Program-made: the position numbers and the translations under genes
Assembly (NCBI GenBank): GCA_905250115.1
Contig: CAJNOI010000189.1
Location: 1 to 64,000, forward strand
Source of the DNA: Adineta steineri
Taxonomy: Eukaryota > Rotifera > Eurotatoria > Adinetida > Adinetidae
Direction of reading: 5' to 3'
DNA length: 64,000 nucleotides
The notes under the pieces: generated by a model
What the model was told of the DNA's origin: nothing
The model's input: the letters and a program-made list of their open reading frames with translations, nothing else
Database searches by the model: none
Part shown: positions 1-11,800 of the stretch, piece after piece
How the letters are laid out: every line of letters begins with the position of its first letter
How positions within the stretch are numbered: position 1 is the first letter of the stretch

Positions 1-1574
1 CTTTCTTCTTTTCATGAATGTCGATGATCGAAGAAACTAAAGAACAGAATATGAATATATTTTTGTGCTCAAATATATGATGCATGTGCGTATACTAAAG
101 AATGAAAGGACGACAAAAAAAAAAGAATTCAGTAAGAGAAAAAATAAGAATATCATAATTATTGACAAAAACAAATAAATAGTCAAATATTTCTGTCTGA
201 AAATAAATTGTGTTTCTTTTTTTTCTCGGATTATACGATGAACAAATTTTAAGATTAATAACACTTTTACGAGAGATTTATTTTATACATATGAAAATAA
301 ACAGATAACGATGATGAATTGAATAGATATATAACAGATTAAATATATAATGACCTTGATAATTGTTGCTTTCATTTTAACCAGATATGATGATATATAT
401 TAAGTTGTAAAAATATATTGATGTTAATTTGAAAAAGATGATATATATAATATTTAAGTTAGATAAAAAGATATTAATTATATATTACTTCAATCATTTC
501 GTTATTTTTCTGGAAAGTGTAATGAATACATACACTCTTTATTTTTCAAATAATTAAAATGAAAAGAAAATTGTATGCTTGGTAATGATATACATTTTCA
601 CATAACTTGCTTAGTCATATATATATATTGTTGAATCCATTTAAGACATAATTACATAAGGTATTTATAGAATACAAAAGTCTTTTCAATATTGTGCATC
701 TTTGTATGATGATAATTAAATATTTAATTGATTTATTCCCGTGAGAATATTATTAAAAAATGAAACCTTAACATGAGTTTTTGTCAGCAATATTAAAAAA
801 ATATTTTGTATTGAGGAATTTTTTTAATTAATTTAGAAGAAAATATGCAGTCAGCTATGGAATTTTTAAATTTATGCTGTAAAATAGAAACATACTTTGG
901 AGAAACTTTGCATCTATCATGTGTCAATGTAAATAAGATCAAAGATTTCTAAGAACGTTTGAATGGAATGATCGAGAAGTAAGCAAATATATTCAAGAAA
1001 ATGAAAAATAAAACGTTTTTATCAACATAATGGTAGTATATTAACGAAAATATTTGAATAGTAATATAAAAATCGAGAAATTTCGCTATTAATGATTCAT
1101 ATTTTCAAGCTTTACATACTGAAGTGTATAAGTGTTCTTCAAAGCTACACATTTCATTATTCTAATATTAGTGAAGTTGCAAATACTAATTCATGAAAAG
1201 CATGATGAAATTTTAATCGTAGTAACTATTGTGCAATTACATTAGGCACTATTTTACAGCGACAAAATAATATCATTATAGATTATTTTTTCCATTGCTC
1301 ATATTAATATGCTTTTAACAAAATAACAAAAATATTGTTGTATGATAAACCTCCATTTTGTTTCCAAGTCTAAAATAACTTCTAGGCATCTATATTAACA
1401 AAGAAAAACAAAAAACACTATGGTAACTTGATTTCATCATTTTAAAATCATTGCACAATATCTCTATGTCTAATTTTTAGTGAAACATGTATAATATGCT
1501 TGGTTTATTTTTATTAACGGAATGAAATACTACGGTTTAGCCATAAAATAAAATATATGTATTAAAAAAAAGTC
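1..1574. other. Gene-free stretch downstream of UPB1 (left)
   Basis: AT-rich sequence with short TA runs and no convincing exon on either strand. It matches 56267-57839 on the opposite strand with only scattered single-base differences. Confidence 0.6.
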
Positions 1575-3358
1575 TTATTGCTTTGAATTTGGATCTTTAA
1601 TAATATCCATTTTATAATCTGGATGAATTGCTCGAGCAAAACTGTCAGCATATAAATCAAGACGTTGTGTCATTCGGAAACCCCATTTATCTTTCATTTG
1701 ACGACATAAATTTAAATCACATTCAGCAACTAATAATCCATCACGAACTCGAGATAAACCCTAAATAGAAAATATTCAAATTTTTCTTCTATTTTAAAAG
1801 TTAGCGTACAGGTGTTCGACTACCATCAGGTGCGGCTATATAACTGCTTCCTATAAACATAAAATTTATTTATCTATTATTATTATTATTATGCATGAAT
1901 TTTACCATAAAAATGTCCGAAACTTTTATGAGCTGGTTTTCCATCACCACTTGTAAAATCATTCGGAAATGTTTCAGTTCCAACTCGATTAATACCAACT
2001 GCAAAATAACTATTGGCAATAGCTGCATTACGTGCTTCAATACTCCATAAAGGTTCACTAAATATTATTAGAAATCAATCCTATTCTCTCTGTCACTACA
2101 ATATATATTTCAATATTACCTAAGTGCTCCAACTGTTGCACTTGGATTAAAAACAACTAAAAAATAATAAGAATTCATTATTATAGAAATTATCAAAAAA
2201 AATTTCTTTACTTTCTGCTCCATTCACACCATACATAAGCCAATTTTGTGGATGATGACGTCCATAACATATATTTACTGCAATACGACCTTGAAAATAA
2301 TAATGATTATTAGTAATGAAATACGTTCAAAAAAGAAAAATATACCGAAATCTGTTTCAAATACTTTATGACCTGTATTTCCTTCCATATAATAAGTTGA
2401 CTATTTCAAAAAAAATTATTAATTATAAATTAACAAAATATATTCAAATAAAATTTACTTCATTAAAATCACCAACTATAATAAAGAAAAATTAAAGTAT
2501 TAAAATTGAATTTATTTAATTGAATTTTACCTCTTGGAATATGATTTTTTCTTGTAATACCAATAACATTACCATGATTTGAAATAATTACTGCTGTATT
2601 CCATAAAACATCACCATGTTCTTCGTCACGTTCTAATATTGGATTAACAATAACCATATTATATTTTTTTGCTCTCTAAATTTATTAATTAAATCATATT
2701 TATCTAAATCAATATTCAAACTTCAGCAAGAAATTTTGTTGTTGGTCCATCATATGCTGTTTCAGCAAATTCAACCCATGGATATTTTTCTCTTGTACAA
2801 AAAGCAAATGGCATAGCTGAAATTAAATAATTTCTCATTATTTTAAAGAAAAATATGTCCCTCTAATTAATACTAACTCCATGCTTCTTGCATACAAACA
2901 ACATTTACTTGACATTCATGTGCTACAGCAAGCATTTGATCGACACGTTCATGAATAGCATCTCTCTATTATATAGATCAGACTTACAATAAAAAAAACT
3001 AAGAAATTGTTTATAATACTTGTTCTTGAACAGAAGCTGTAGTTGGCTTTTGAATAGCATTTTGAATGGCACCAATACGAACTAAACGTGATGGTCGTGA
3101 TTGTTCTTTTTGACCTACTTTTATCTCATAACCTTGTAAATCAAAATTATTTTTTTTAGCTGTTTCTTTAGCTTTTGCTGGTAATTCAAGATCACTAAAA
3201 TAATATATATATATATATTTCTACATATAAATATTTTCAAATTACATTGAACCTGGTCCACGAAGAGACAAATTTACTTTTGCAAGTACATCAGCTGGTA
3301 AATGTTCAGCTAAAATTGATTCTAAACTTTCAAATTTTTCATCTAAACAAGCTGCCAT
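1575..3358 (-). CDS. UPB1: Beta-ureidopropionase (left copy)
   Basis: Last enzyme of pyrimidine degradation: hydrolyses N-carbamoyl-beta-alanine to beta-alanine, CO2 and ammonia, in the cytosol. Multi-exon gene with about 50-bp introns; the start [13 protein letters not shown] matches the expected amino end and total length is about 385 residues, as in animal UPB1. The nitrilase triad is present: Glu in the exon with [10 protein letters not shown], Lys in ITRKNHIPR, Cys in [14 protein letters not shown]. The C-terminal exon contains [14 protein letters not shown]. The copy differs from 54482-56266 by a few percent, concentrated in introns and third positions, with no visible frame damage. An intron lies just upstream of the ATG. 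Confidence 0.92.
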
Positions 3359-4187
3359 TTTATCTAAAATAATAAAAATAATTAATTCCTAGAACGCAAA
3401 ACATACTGATTTCTATGATACGAAAAAGAATGTTCTTTTTATAGAAAAAGAAACCATTGTTACGTAGAAAAAAAACATATTGAATCCTTAGAATGTCAAA
3501 CTTAGTAATCTGATAGGATAGTAAGCGCATGAATAGTTACTTTTATCAGTTGTATGCCATTTTGTTATTGCTGGGAAACTTTATATGATCTTTATAAACG
3601 TGATTATAAGATTTCGATTTCGTATTTTTACTGCTGAGAACGAAATTCAAAATCTCTATTATTACGAGTGGCAATCTATGATATACTTATTCGTAAGCGA
3701 CGATATTCTTAAAATAAAATATTAAATCATACGCATTGCTTACTTTAATGTAACACTGTTTCATACTCTCATATCACTACTTACGATTATAAATGATTTA
3801 CATATATATATATACATGCGCTACAATCATCGTTATGGCTCTTATGATAAACAAAAACAAAGAGTATCTAATATATAGAAGTAATATTTATTTTGTATCT
3901 TATCTGTTATGGATATAAGATAAGTGCGAATAGATGCAGGTGTGTACGTACGATTTCATTGGTTACACTTATAAACAATAGTGCACTGGATGCAGATAAA
4001 ACTCCTCGATATAAAAATTAGTATATGTAATGTTGAGTCTATTTTTAATAGAAAATAAAAATGTCACATGCAATGAAAAAAACGCTGAATTATATAATAG
4101 AAAGACAATAAAGTAGAATCACTGGAATGTAGAAAAAGATCTTTTAATGTTATGCTGAATGTTTTGTAAAAAAAAGATGTATATAAA
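3359..4187. other. Spacer between NPC2 and UPB1 (left)
   Basis: No exon recognised apart from likely 5' untranslated sequence of UPB1. Hand alignment against 53654-54481 shows roughly 3-6 differences per 100 bases near 3430-3700 but about 1 per 150 near 3840-4000. Confidence 0.55.
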
Positions 4188-4765
4188 TTAATTGAGCATT
4201 TCGAATAATTTGCCTTTTTTCCAACCAACTAAATTTCGTTCTTGAGCTGAACCACTTGTTATAGTTGCTGGAAATTGTAAACAAGCATAATCTTTATTTT
4301 GATCATCAGCGGTTATTTCAAGTTTGACATAGAGTGAAATTGATGGATATGATGATAAGACAGGTAATGACATGATTGCAACGTTTGCATCATTTGCATT
4401 GACTGGACATTTAACATTCATTTTACAAGCATCAGGATCAGGTAATGGAAATGGAACTGGAATACCACCAATAACACCTATATATTCATAGAAGAAAAAT
4501 GAATATTTTTTAAGAGAAATAATAATTTGTTTGTTTATTTACCATGAATATGAACTGAAGCTGTTTTTGATGTAGCATTTGATTGAAATTCTAAATTCAT
4601 TGTATAAGTTTGTCCTTTGGCAAATTTGCATGGAACTGTTGTACAACCAGTGACGTCAAATGATTTAATAGTACCTAATACTGATCCACAATCTTTAAAT
4701 GGTGTTGCTGTCCATATTGAACAGATAGAGCAGAATAATACTGTGAGAATAAAGAATGTTGACAT
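4188..4765 (-). CDS. NPC2: NPC2-like sterol-binding protein (left copy)
   Basis: ML-domain (MD-2-related lipid recognition) protein that in animals carries cholesterol in the lysosome lumen. Two exons, 170 residues. A signal peptide (MSTFFILTVLFCSICSIWTA) is followed by KDCGSVLG, GCTTVPC, PVPFPLPDPDAC, MNVKCPV and YACLQFPA, giving the six cysteines of the three NPC2 disulfides. The C terminus has a basic extension (VGWKKGKLFEMLN) beyond the core. The protein is identical to the copy at 53076-53653. The family is often expanded in invertebrates, so one-to-one orthology with NPC2 is not certain. Confidence 0.9.
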
Positions 4766-5851
4766 GATTTAATTATCTAAAAATAATAATATTCGAATAG
4801 AATAAGCCTACATATATATACAGGAATGAAAAAAAGAAAAGTTTGTTTAGATGTTTTATTTGAAAGATAATAATCGTACGATGATCAGACCATATATGTG
4901 TCGTCAGGTGTTTTTTTTTTCCCTTAGTACGGAGAGTACGTTGGACTACTGATGTTTTCTTGTTGTTTCAAATTTATTTCGTACATGATTTTATATTCCG
5001 ATGAAATAAACAATAAAATAGGGAAAAAGTAGAATATTAAATACATAAATACACACAATTGTATACGAGATATACTGTGCTGTATAAATAGTTAACAAGC
5101 GAGAATATAACAAAGAAGAAGGAGAAAAAAAAGCGTTTGAGTATTAAATAATAGAGAAATTTCACAATTAAAACAAACGAAATGATGATTGAGCGAGTAA
5201 GATTAGTTAGCTCCTTTTTTCATTCAACATTATTAGACCATTTTTAGCTTGGATATATTATGTTTGGACCTTATCTTAGTATCACAGTTATTCCTACTCG
5301 CAAGACAAAAAGAAGAGCCAGGGAAAATGAAATATTTGTTATTGTTAAGTATTCTTTTTTTTTTGTTCTTTTTAAAAAAAACTGCAAGAAAACAAGCAAG
5401 CGTAGCACATCTGACAACCAATTATGAGTTATAGTAAAGTAATCAATATATTGAATCGCGTGGCAAAGTATATAAACTCGGTTGAAATGAGAGTATTCGA
5501 TTATATATAAATCTAGCATATGAACATAACTACTTCGATAGAAGAGAAAAAAGAAATGAATCAGATCAATAGAATATAAACACAACAAAACAGTTGAGCA
5601 TCAGATAAGAACATACATATATAGATAAAGACAGTCAATAGGAAAATATAAAACAAACGAATGCGCACGATAGGGAAGAGAAAAATGCAAATAGAAGAAA
5701 ACAAACACGCACAATGTACAATATAATGATGAATTGTTTTATGTGCAGTACGCAAAGAATTTCACTGTTCAATGAAAAAAAAAAGAAAAATAATGAAAAA
5801 GAGGCACCGGGCCATAATAGACAACCAAATAAGCACACATATATATATGAA
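4766..5851. other. Spacer between PDZ-GEF stop and NPC2 start (left)
   Basis: AT-rich, with A/T runs; probably holds the 3' untranslated region of PDZ-GEF and the NPC2 promoter. Open frames here on both strands are low-complexity and overlap one another, so none is called. About 5 differences per 100 bases versus the right arm near 4800-4950. Confidence 0.5.
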
Positions 5852-8800
5852 TTAAACTGCTGTCACTTGTTCATGTTCGTCGAAATCGACAGTTGAGTCT
5901 TCTAAAATAAAATTAAGAAAAAAACTAAATTAATTTTTCATATTCAAATATAAAATTCTAGAATAAAATCCGTGAAATAAACTAAGAAAAATAAAATAAT
6001 ACAACCAAAACTTAACAAGAATATCTGTGTCTTTATATTTTCTACAAGGAAACAAAAAAATAATACGTCAATTCTTACACAACATTTTTTCGACAGAAAC
6101 TTCCTTGAAATTAATTAAATACATTTCTTTTATTATCTCGATATTTGATACATACCTTGATTTGGTCCATCATTTGTTGTTACTTCATTATGTGATTGGG
6201 AACGTTGTAACCATTGACGTTTTGTTTTAGGACTAGGTGCACTATCAGGATGTGCTGCTAAAAGAAACAAAAATCATAAAATAAAATCAATTGATTTTTT
6301 TTATTAATTACTTGATGTAACAGATGTTGATTGTGGTAATGGAGGTCGATTTCGAACTCTGATTGATGCAAAACCTTCACCAATTGTACTGGATGATTTT
6401 TCACTTCCATCACCAACACCTAAAATAATTTTATAAGAAAATCGAAATATAATCTTATCTTTTAATATTACAAGTATCGGTTGAATTAAGACTACCACGT
6501 CCTGAATCTCCACCTTCTTTAATTAATTCATTATTATTTTGAGGTATTACTTCAAAACGAAAAAAATTTATTAAAATATTTTAAGTTGAGAAAAAATAGA
6601 TATTTACGAGTATGTGATCTAATCATATGTGAATATGATGTTGGTTGTTTAAAATTTAAACTTGAACTTTCACTTGTTAATTTATTTGTATCACGCATTT
6701 TATTTAAATGCTGATGATGATGATGTTGATGATTTTGACGATATGATACTTCAGCTAATGATGAAAGTCCTGTTGTTGTTGTTGAAGTACTTAATAATGG
6801 TGATCCAGGATTATTTGTTGATGTACTACTTGAAAGACTAGATGATGTTGGTATATGTTGTGAACGTTGTGGTGTACGATTTTTTATTTGATGACTACTA
6901 TCCGATAGACGAAGTAATTTATTAACAGCATCTGGTGATTGTGTACCTGGAAGAAGAAAAAAAACGCACCGATTATTTTATTTCTGTATTCAAATTAAAA
7001 TTTTATCACGACGAATAGACACATGCAGAAACAAATAGAATTTACTGACAATATCGAAATATATTCCTCTTTTTTTTAGGGTTTACCTGGACAATTATCT
7101 AATAAATATGAAATAAAACTTTTTTGTTGAACACGTGTCATGAAATTTACATACCAAATTTAGTTAATTGTATTGCACCACCACGACGATCAGATGATGA
7201 ATTTGATGATAAACTTGATGTTGATGGTGATGGACGACGTTTAAGTGTGCTTACTAAATTAGAAGAAAAAAAACAAAAGATGAAAATTCAATTCTAGATA
7301 ATAGCGAATTTAATTAAAGTAGGTCATGAGCAAGCAGTAATCGGGCTTATATGCATGCTGAGAAAAAAATGGTTAGAGGCTTTATTTATTTATTTTCTTT
7401 TGGCTGAGATACCATTGAGAAGTGCAGTTTTAAAAACATTGAATGGTGATGTTGTTGAATTTTGACGTAATCGACTCGAGAGATTATTTGTTGATTGTTC
7501 ATCTTCGATAATAGTACTGATTTTATCATCATCAAGACCAGTATTGGTACCATCCGATCCTGATGGACTACTTGGCATAGATAAAACTACAAATTCATTT
7601 TCATCACTGAACAATGTAAGTCCAGTTAGGAGAGTTGATGGGGATATCGGTGAATTTCCTCCTCCAACTAAAGGAAATAAACGTGCGTATATAATTGGTC
7701 ATATTGAAACAAGAAAACATATAAAATATACATAAAGTATATGGAAAAGAAAAAACCCAAGACATGCGCGCATAAAATATTGTTCAAAATAAATGAGAAC
7801 ATGCTTCAGAAATCTTTCATATTCTCACCAAGTTCATTTATTTTTTGATTTGTATGCTCAAGAAAATGAAAAACTAGAATAAAAATCTCATTTTATTTTT
7901 TGAAATTATAGATTTTAGTTTTTTTGTAATATTTTATTCTTTAATATGAGAAAAACAAAATTTATATTCTTTTAAATCCAGTCCTCACCAGGTTCACATT
8001 GATTAGCTATTTCTAGCAGACGATTTTCATCTTCAATTATTTCAGCATTATTTAAATATGTTTTCACTTTTTTAACCATTAATGCCTAAATAGAATAATA
8101 TTTAATTGTTTAGTTTATTTTTTCTTATTAAATTTACTTCATCATAAACTCGTTTAGCATTTGCCATAACAGATAATCGATTACCAGTCTGATATCTTCG
8201 TATTGTATTCGATGAATCAGTTGATGATTGATGGCCAAAACCAGCAAATACTTGTGTATGAGATGTTGGCGAATCAAACATATTAGATATATCCTAAAAA
8301 TAATTAATTTATTTTTTGTCAAAAAAGTATTTTTTCTTATTTACATATGGTGATGATGCCATATTTGTTATATGACGAATTTCTTTAGCAATCATACGAA
8401 GTTTTTCAAAATTAATCTAAAGAATAAAATAAAAATATAATAGAACTTTTTTTGTTTCTTCTTCTATTAATTAATTACTAAGCCTTCATCTTGAGTTGAA
8501 TTTCCCAAATGAATAAATGTTAAATCTTTCATACACACCGGAAACATGGGAATCTAAAAATATATAATAATTTCATTTGATTGTTTTTCTTTGGATGACT
8601 TACAATTGGTGGAGCAACTAATTCATTTTTTAATAAATTTCGATAGACGGACATATTTCGAGATACATCAAGTAATGATTTGAGTTCCTAAAAATAAAAG
8701 ATAAAATTGTAAGTGTATTGTCAATGGCTTTGATATAGCAAAATTTCGACTAAAAAATTCCATGGAATCATACTCCGATATTTTAGGGAACCGGAACGAT

Positions 8801-11800
8801 GAGCACAAGGATACTTAAGCACACAAACAACTGAGTGTAGGTGAGGGCGCTGGCCCGGAAAAGATAACATCGATAGATTCGTGTATCGATGTCGATTCAT
8901 ATTTGCCAGAACTTTCTTTGCTTTCGTGGATATTATGGACGTAAACACTCATGTGCTCATCGTTCACTGACCCTATAGTCAATATTTTATCTAGAATTTT
9001 AGTTCCGAGGGGTCAAAAACGATCTCCGGCAGGAGGAAGAGGCGAGGCGAACTTGTAGTAGAAAACGCCAAGTCGTAAATCTCGGGAGGGTGAACGGAAC
9101 CTTCGAGGGCGTAAACTGTCCCATGCCCCTCCCCCTCATTTCCTGCTAAATAAAACACTGACCGGCGCTATTTTTTTAATCGTAGGAAAAGATGTTTCTA
9201 AATCTATCTCTTATCGTATTTCATAACTTACATCAAATAATTTTTTATATTTGTCTGGTACACGTTCCCAAGTTTGTTGTAAACGTTGTACAGCTTTATG
9301 ATCAAGACCAGTAATAATTGCAAACATTGAATTGAAGTTTTTCATATCCTTACAACATTCTAAATAAAATAATATAAATTTAATTTCAAAAATATACAAA
9401 TAACTAGAAATTTTTCTTACTAGCAATTTTAATGAAATGTTTAATAACTTTTGAACGTTGCATTAAATTACTTTCACGTACAATATCAGTTATTGTCCAA
9501 AACATTTCTTTATTTGGTAATTTAAGAAATTTCTCGAGATGTGGTATACCATAAATTGATTTTAATTTAAATATATGATCAATATATTCAGTTGTTTGAA
9601 TAGATTTAAAGGTTGCAAAATCACGTAAGGTTAATTGTGCACAAATTTCAAGTGCATCTAATGAAAGAAAATTGATACGTGCTTCACGCATTAAGTCATT
9701 TGATAAATGATCAGGTACAAGTGTTTCAGTTGAATGATTATTTTTTAAATAAAACCGTGCATTTACTGGAAGACGTTCAGGTAAATTATTAGTATAATCA
9801 GGTAAACGTTTTTGTTTTATAACACCGTTTTCAACAGATACTTCACATAACGAATAACACCTTAAGAAAATAGACAAAAATTATATCTATGAAATTTCTA
9901 TTTAAAAAAAGTTGTTAGCATAATTTATGTAAGATTAAGCGATTATTAGAGGAATGAATTAGTTTATGTGAAGATTAAAAAGTTAATTGAAATAAAAGTT
10001 ATTCTTTTTGGGTAATTCTTTAATTGATTTTATGTAATGTAAGTCTTAATGGACTTTATTAAATAATATCAGTGTTGTCTGAAAAGATTCTCATATGAGA
10101 TCGATACTTTCTTTAATTAAGACTTCGAATTCCTTTGTTTTTGTTCTTAGTAAAAAATACTCCTGTTTGTCTGATATAAAGCATTTAAGTTTGATATTTA
10201 TGTGTTATAGATCAAAGGTGATTTATAAAAGAATTGAAAAATGCAAAGAAAAAAACAAAAAGTAAAGCATAAACTTACACATCGTCGTAGAAGATACTCT
10301 GTCTGAATAAGGATAAAAACAAAATAGCATAAGCTGTTTAACCCCCATTATTATTCCCCAAAAAGCGTGCACTTTAAAAATTTATTATTATTATTATTAG
10401 TTATAAAACAAAAAAAAGAAACCCAAACAATACACTAAAGCTACTCCAATTATTTAAGAATAACATCTTACCGCATTAGATCAAACTCTACGCGAGAAGA
10501 TGTATGACTACAAAATATGAGAAGGTTGATATTCAATAAAGAAACTAATCTCATAGATAAATCGAAACTTATAACATAATAATCATGCATCTATTTACCT
10601 GCTTTGATCACCAATACCAAATTCAGTTATAGCTAACATAACAAGTTGTTTTGCTGTTGTATCCTATAGATAACATTTTTTTATAATAATAGAATAATTT
10701 ACTAGGTATTTTTTTTTTCGTACTTTATATACAGGAAAATATTTAAATGATTGATCACTTCGATAAACTTTAATAACAAATGCTGAATGATCTTCATCAT
10801 TATTAGTTGCACTGGTTGATGATGATGACATAGATTTATTACTAACGGATGATGGAGATAAATCTGGATTACTTGAACTTCGATTGAAATTTTTATTATT
10901 TGATGATGATAGAACACTTGAATCAACTTCATTATCAAGTCCATTTGTATCAAGTTCACTGAAAATAAATAAATAAATAAATTTTTTAATATCAGTTAAT
11001 GATTAATTGATTTCAAAATTCAATAAAGGTTATTCATTCTATTGTTGTCTATTGTAAATCCTTTTTGCCATTTACTTTTGACATGTTCGTATATCAGAAG
11101 AGAAAATATCGAATTTAAAGCATCATTTTCGATAAAATTTAGAATCGTATGATCAAATAATGACACAGGTAAGAAACAATAATCATAGTGTAAGAAGAAA
11201 AAAACTGAGAAACATTTAGATATATACATAAAGATGTGTAATATTCATTTGAAAAGAAGATGAAAAGCAAGTGTAGAAAATTGAGTGCTGTGTGTGATGG
11301 ACACAAACGTTGAGAAAATATAAATTTATGCTTACCTAGTTGATCTGAAACGAAGAAAAAAATGTTGGGTTTTAATTTATTAGTGATATAAGAGAAAAAA
11401 TAAAATATGAGATTTTATTCTCTAGATGAATTTTCTTCTTATTGTATCATTTAACTTATCTTTTCTCATCAAATGTACTTCTGACACTCTGTTATTTAAC
11501 GTGATCGAGTTCGTTTTTAAGGTTGATTTAATTCCGAGTGCAACATTAGAGATAAAATTTCGAACTGTTATTGACATCATATGAAAATTAGAGAGAGTCA
11601 AAGTCTAATATGAATATAGGGCTGCCGCGAAGAGTGTCCTCTCTCTCCTCCTAAATCTAAAGTTTTCGCGACACTACTGTACGAATAGATCCGTGCCAGA
11701 TTTTATTCGAATTATCTATTCTATACTTATAGCTCGATATTAAACAACATTCACAAGAACCATTATCTGTTATATCATTACCGCTAACAACAATACCAAT

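Noticed and set aside
37-264. Hydrophobic 75-codon frame at the left end, mirrored at 57577-57771
   Set aside because: T-rich DNA yields Phe/Leu-rich frames by chance; the two copies end differently after a small indel, so there is no sign of coding constraint.
5233-5896. Overlapping frames on both strands near 5.2-5.9 kb and the mirror region
   Set aside because: Several frames overlap in conflicting directions, are low-complexity, and are disrupted by differences between arms; the region is better read as PDZ-GEF 3' untranslated sequence.
8721-8948. 75-codon frame [20 protein letters not shown] in the PDZ-GEF intron
   Set aside because: It lies almost entirely within the small TIR element, has no recognisable domain and no splice partners.
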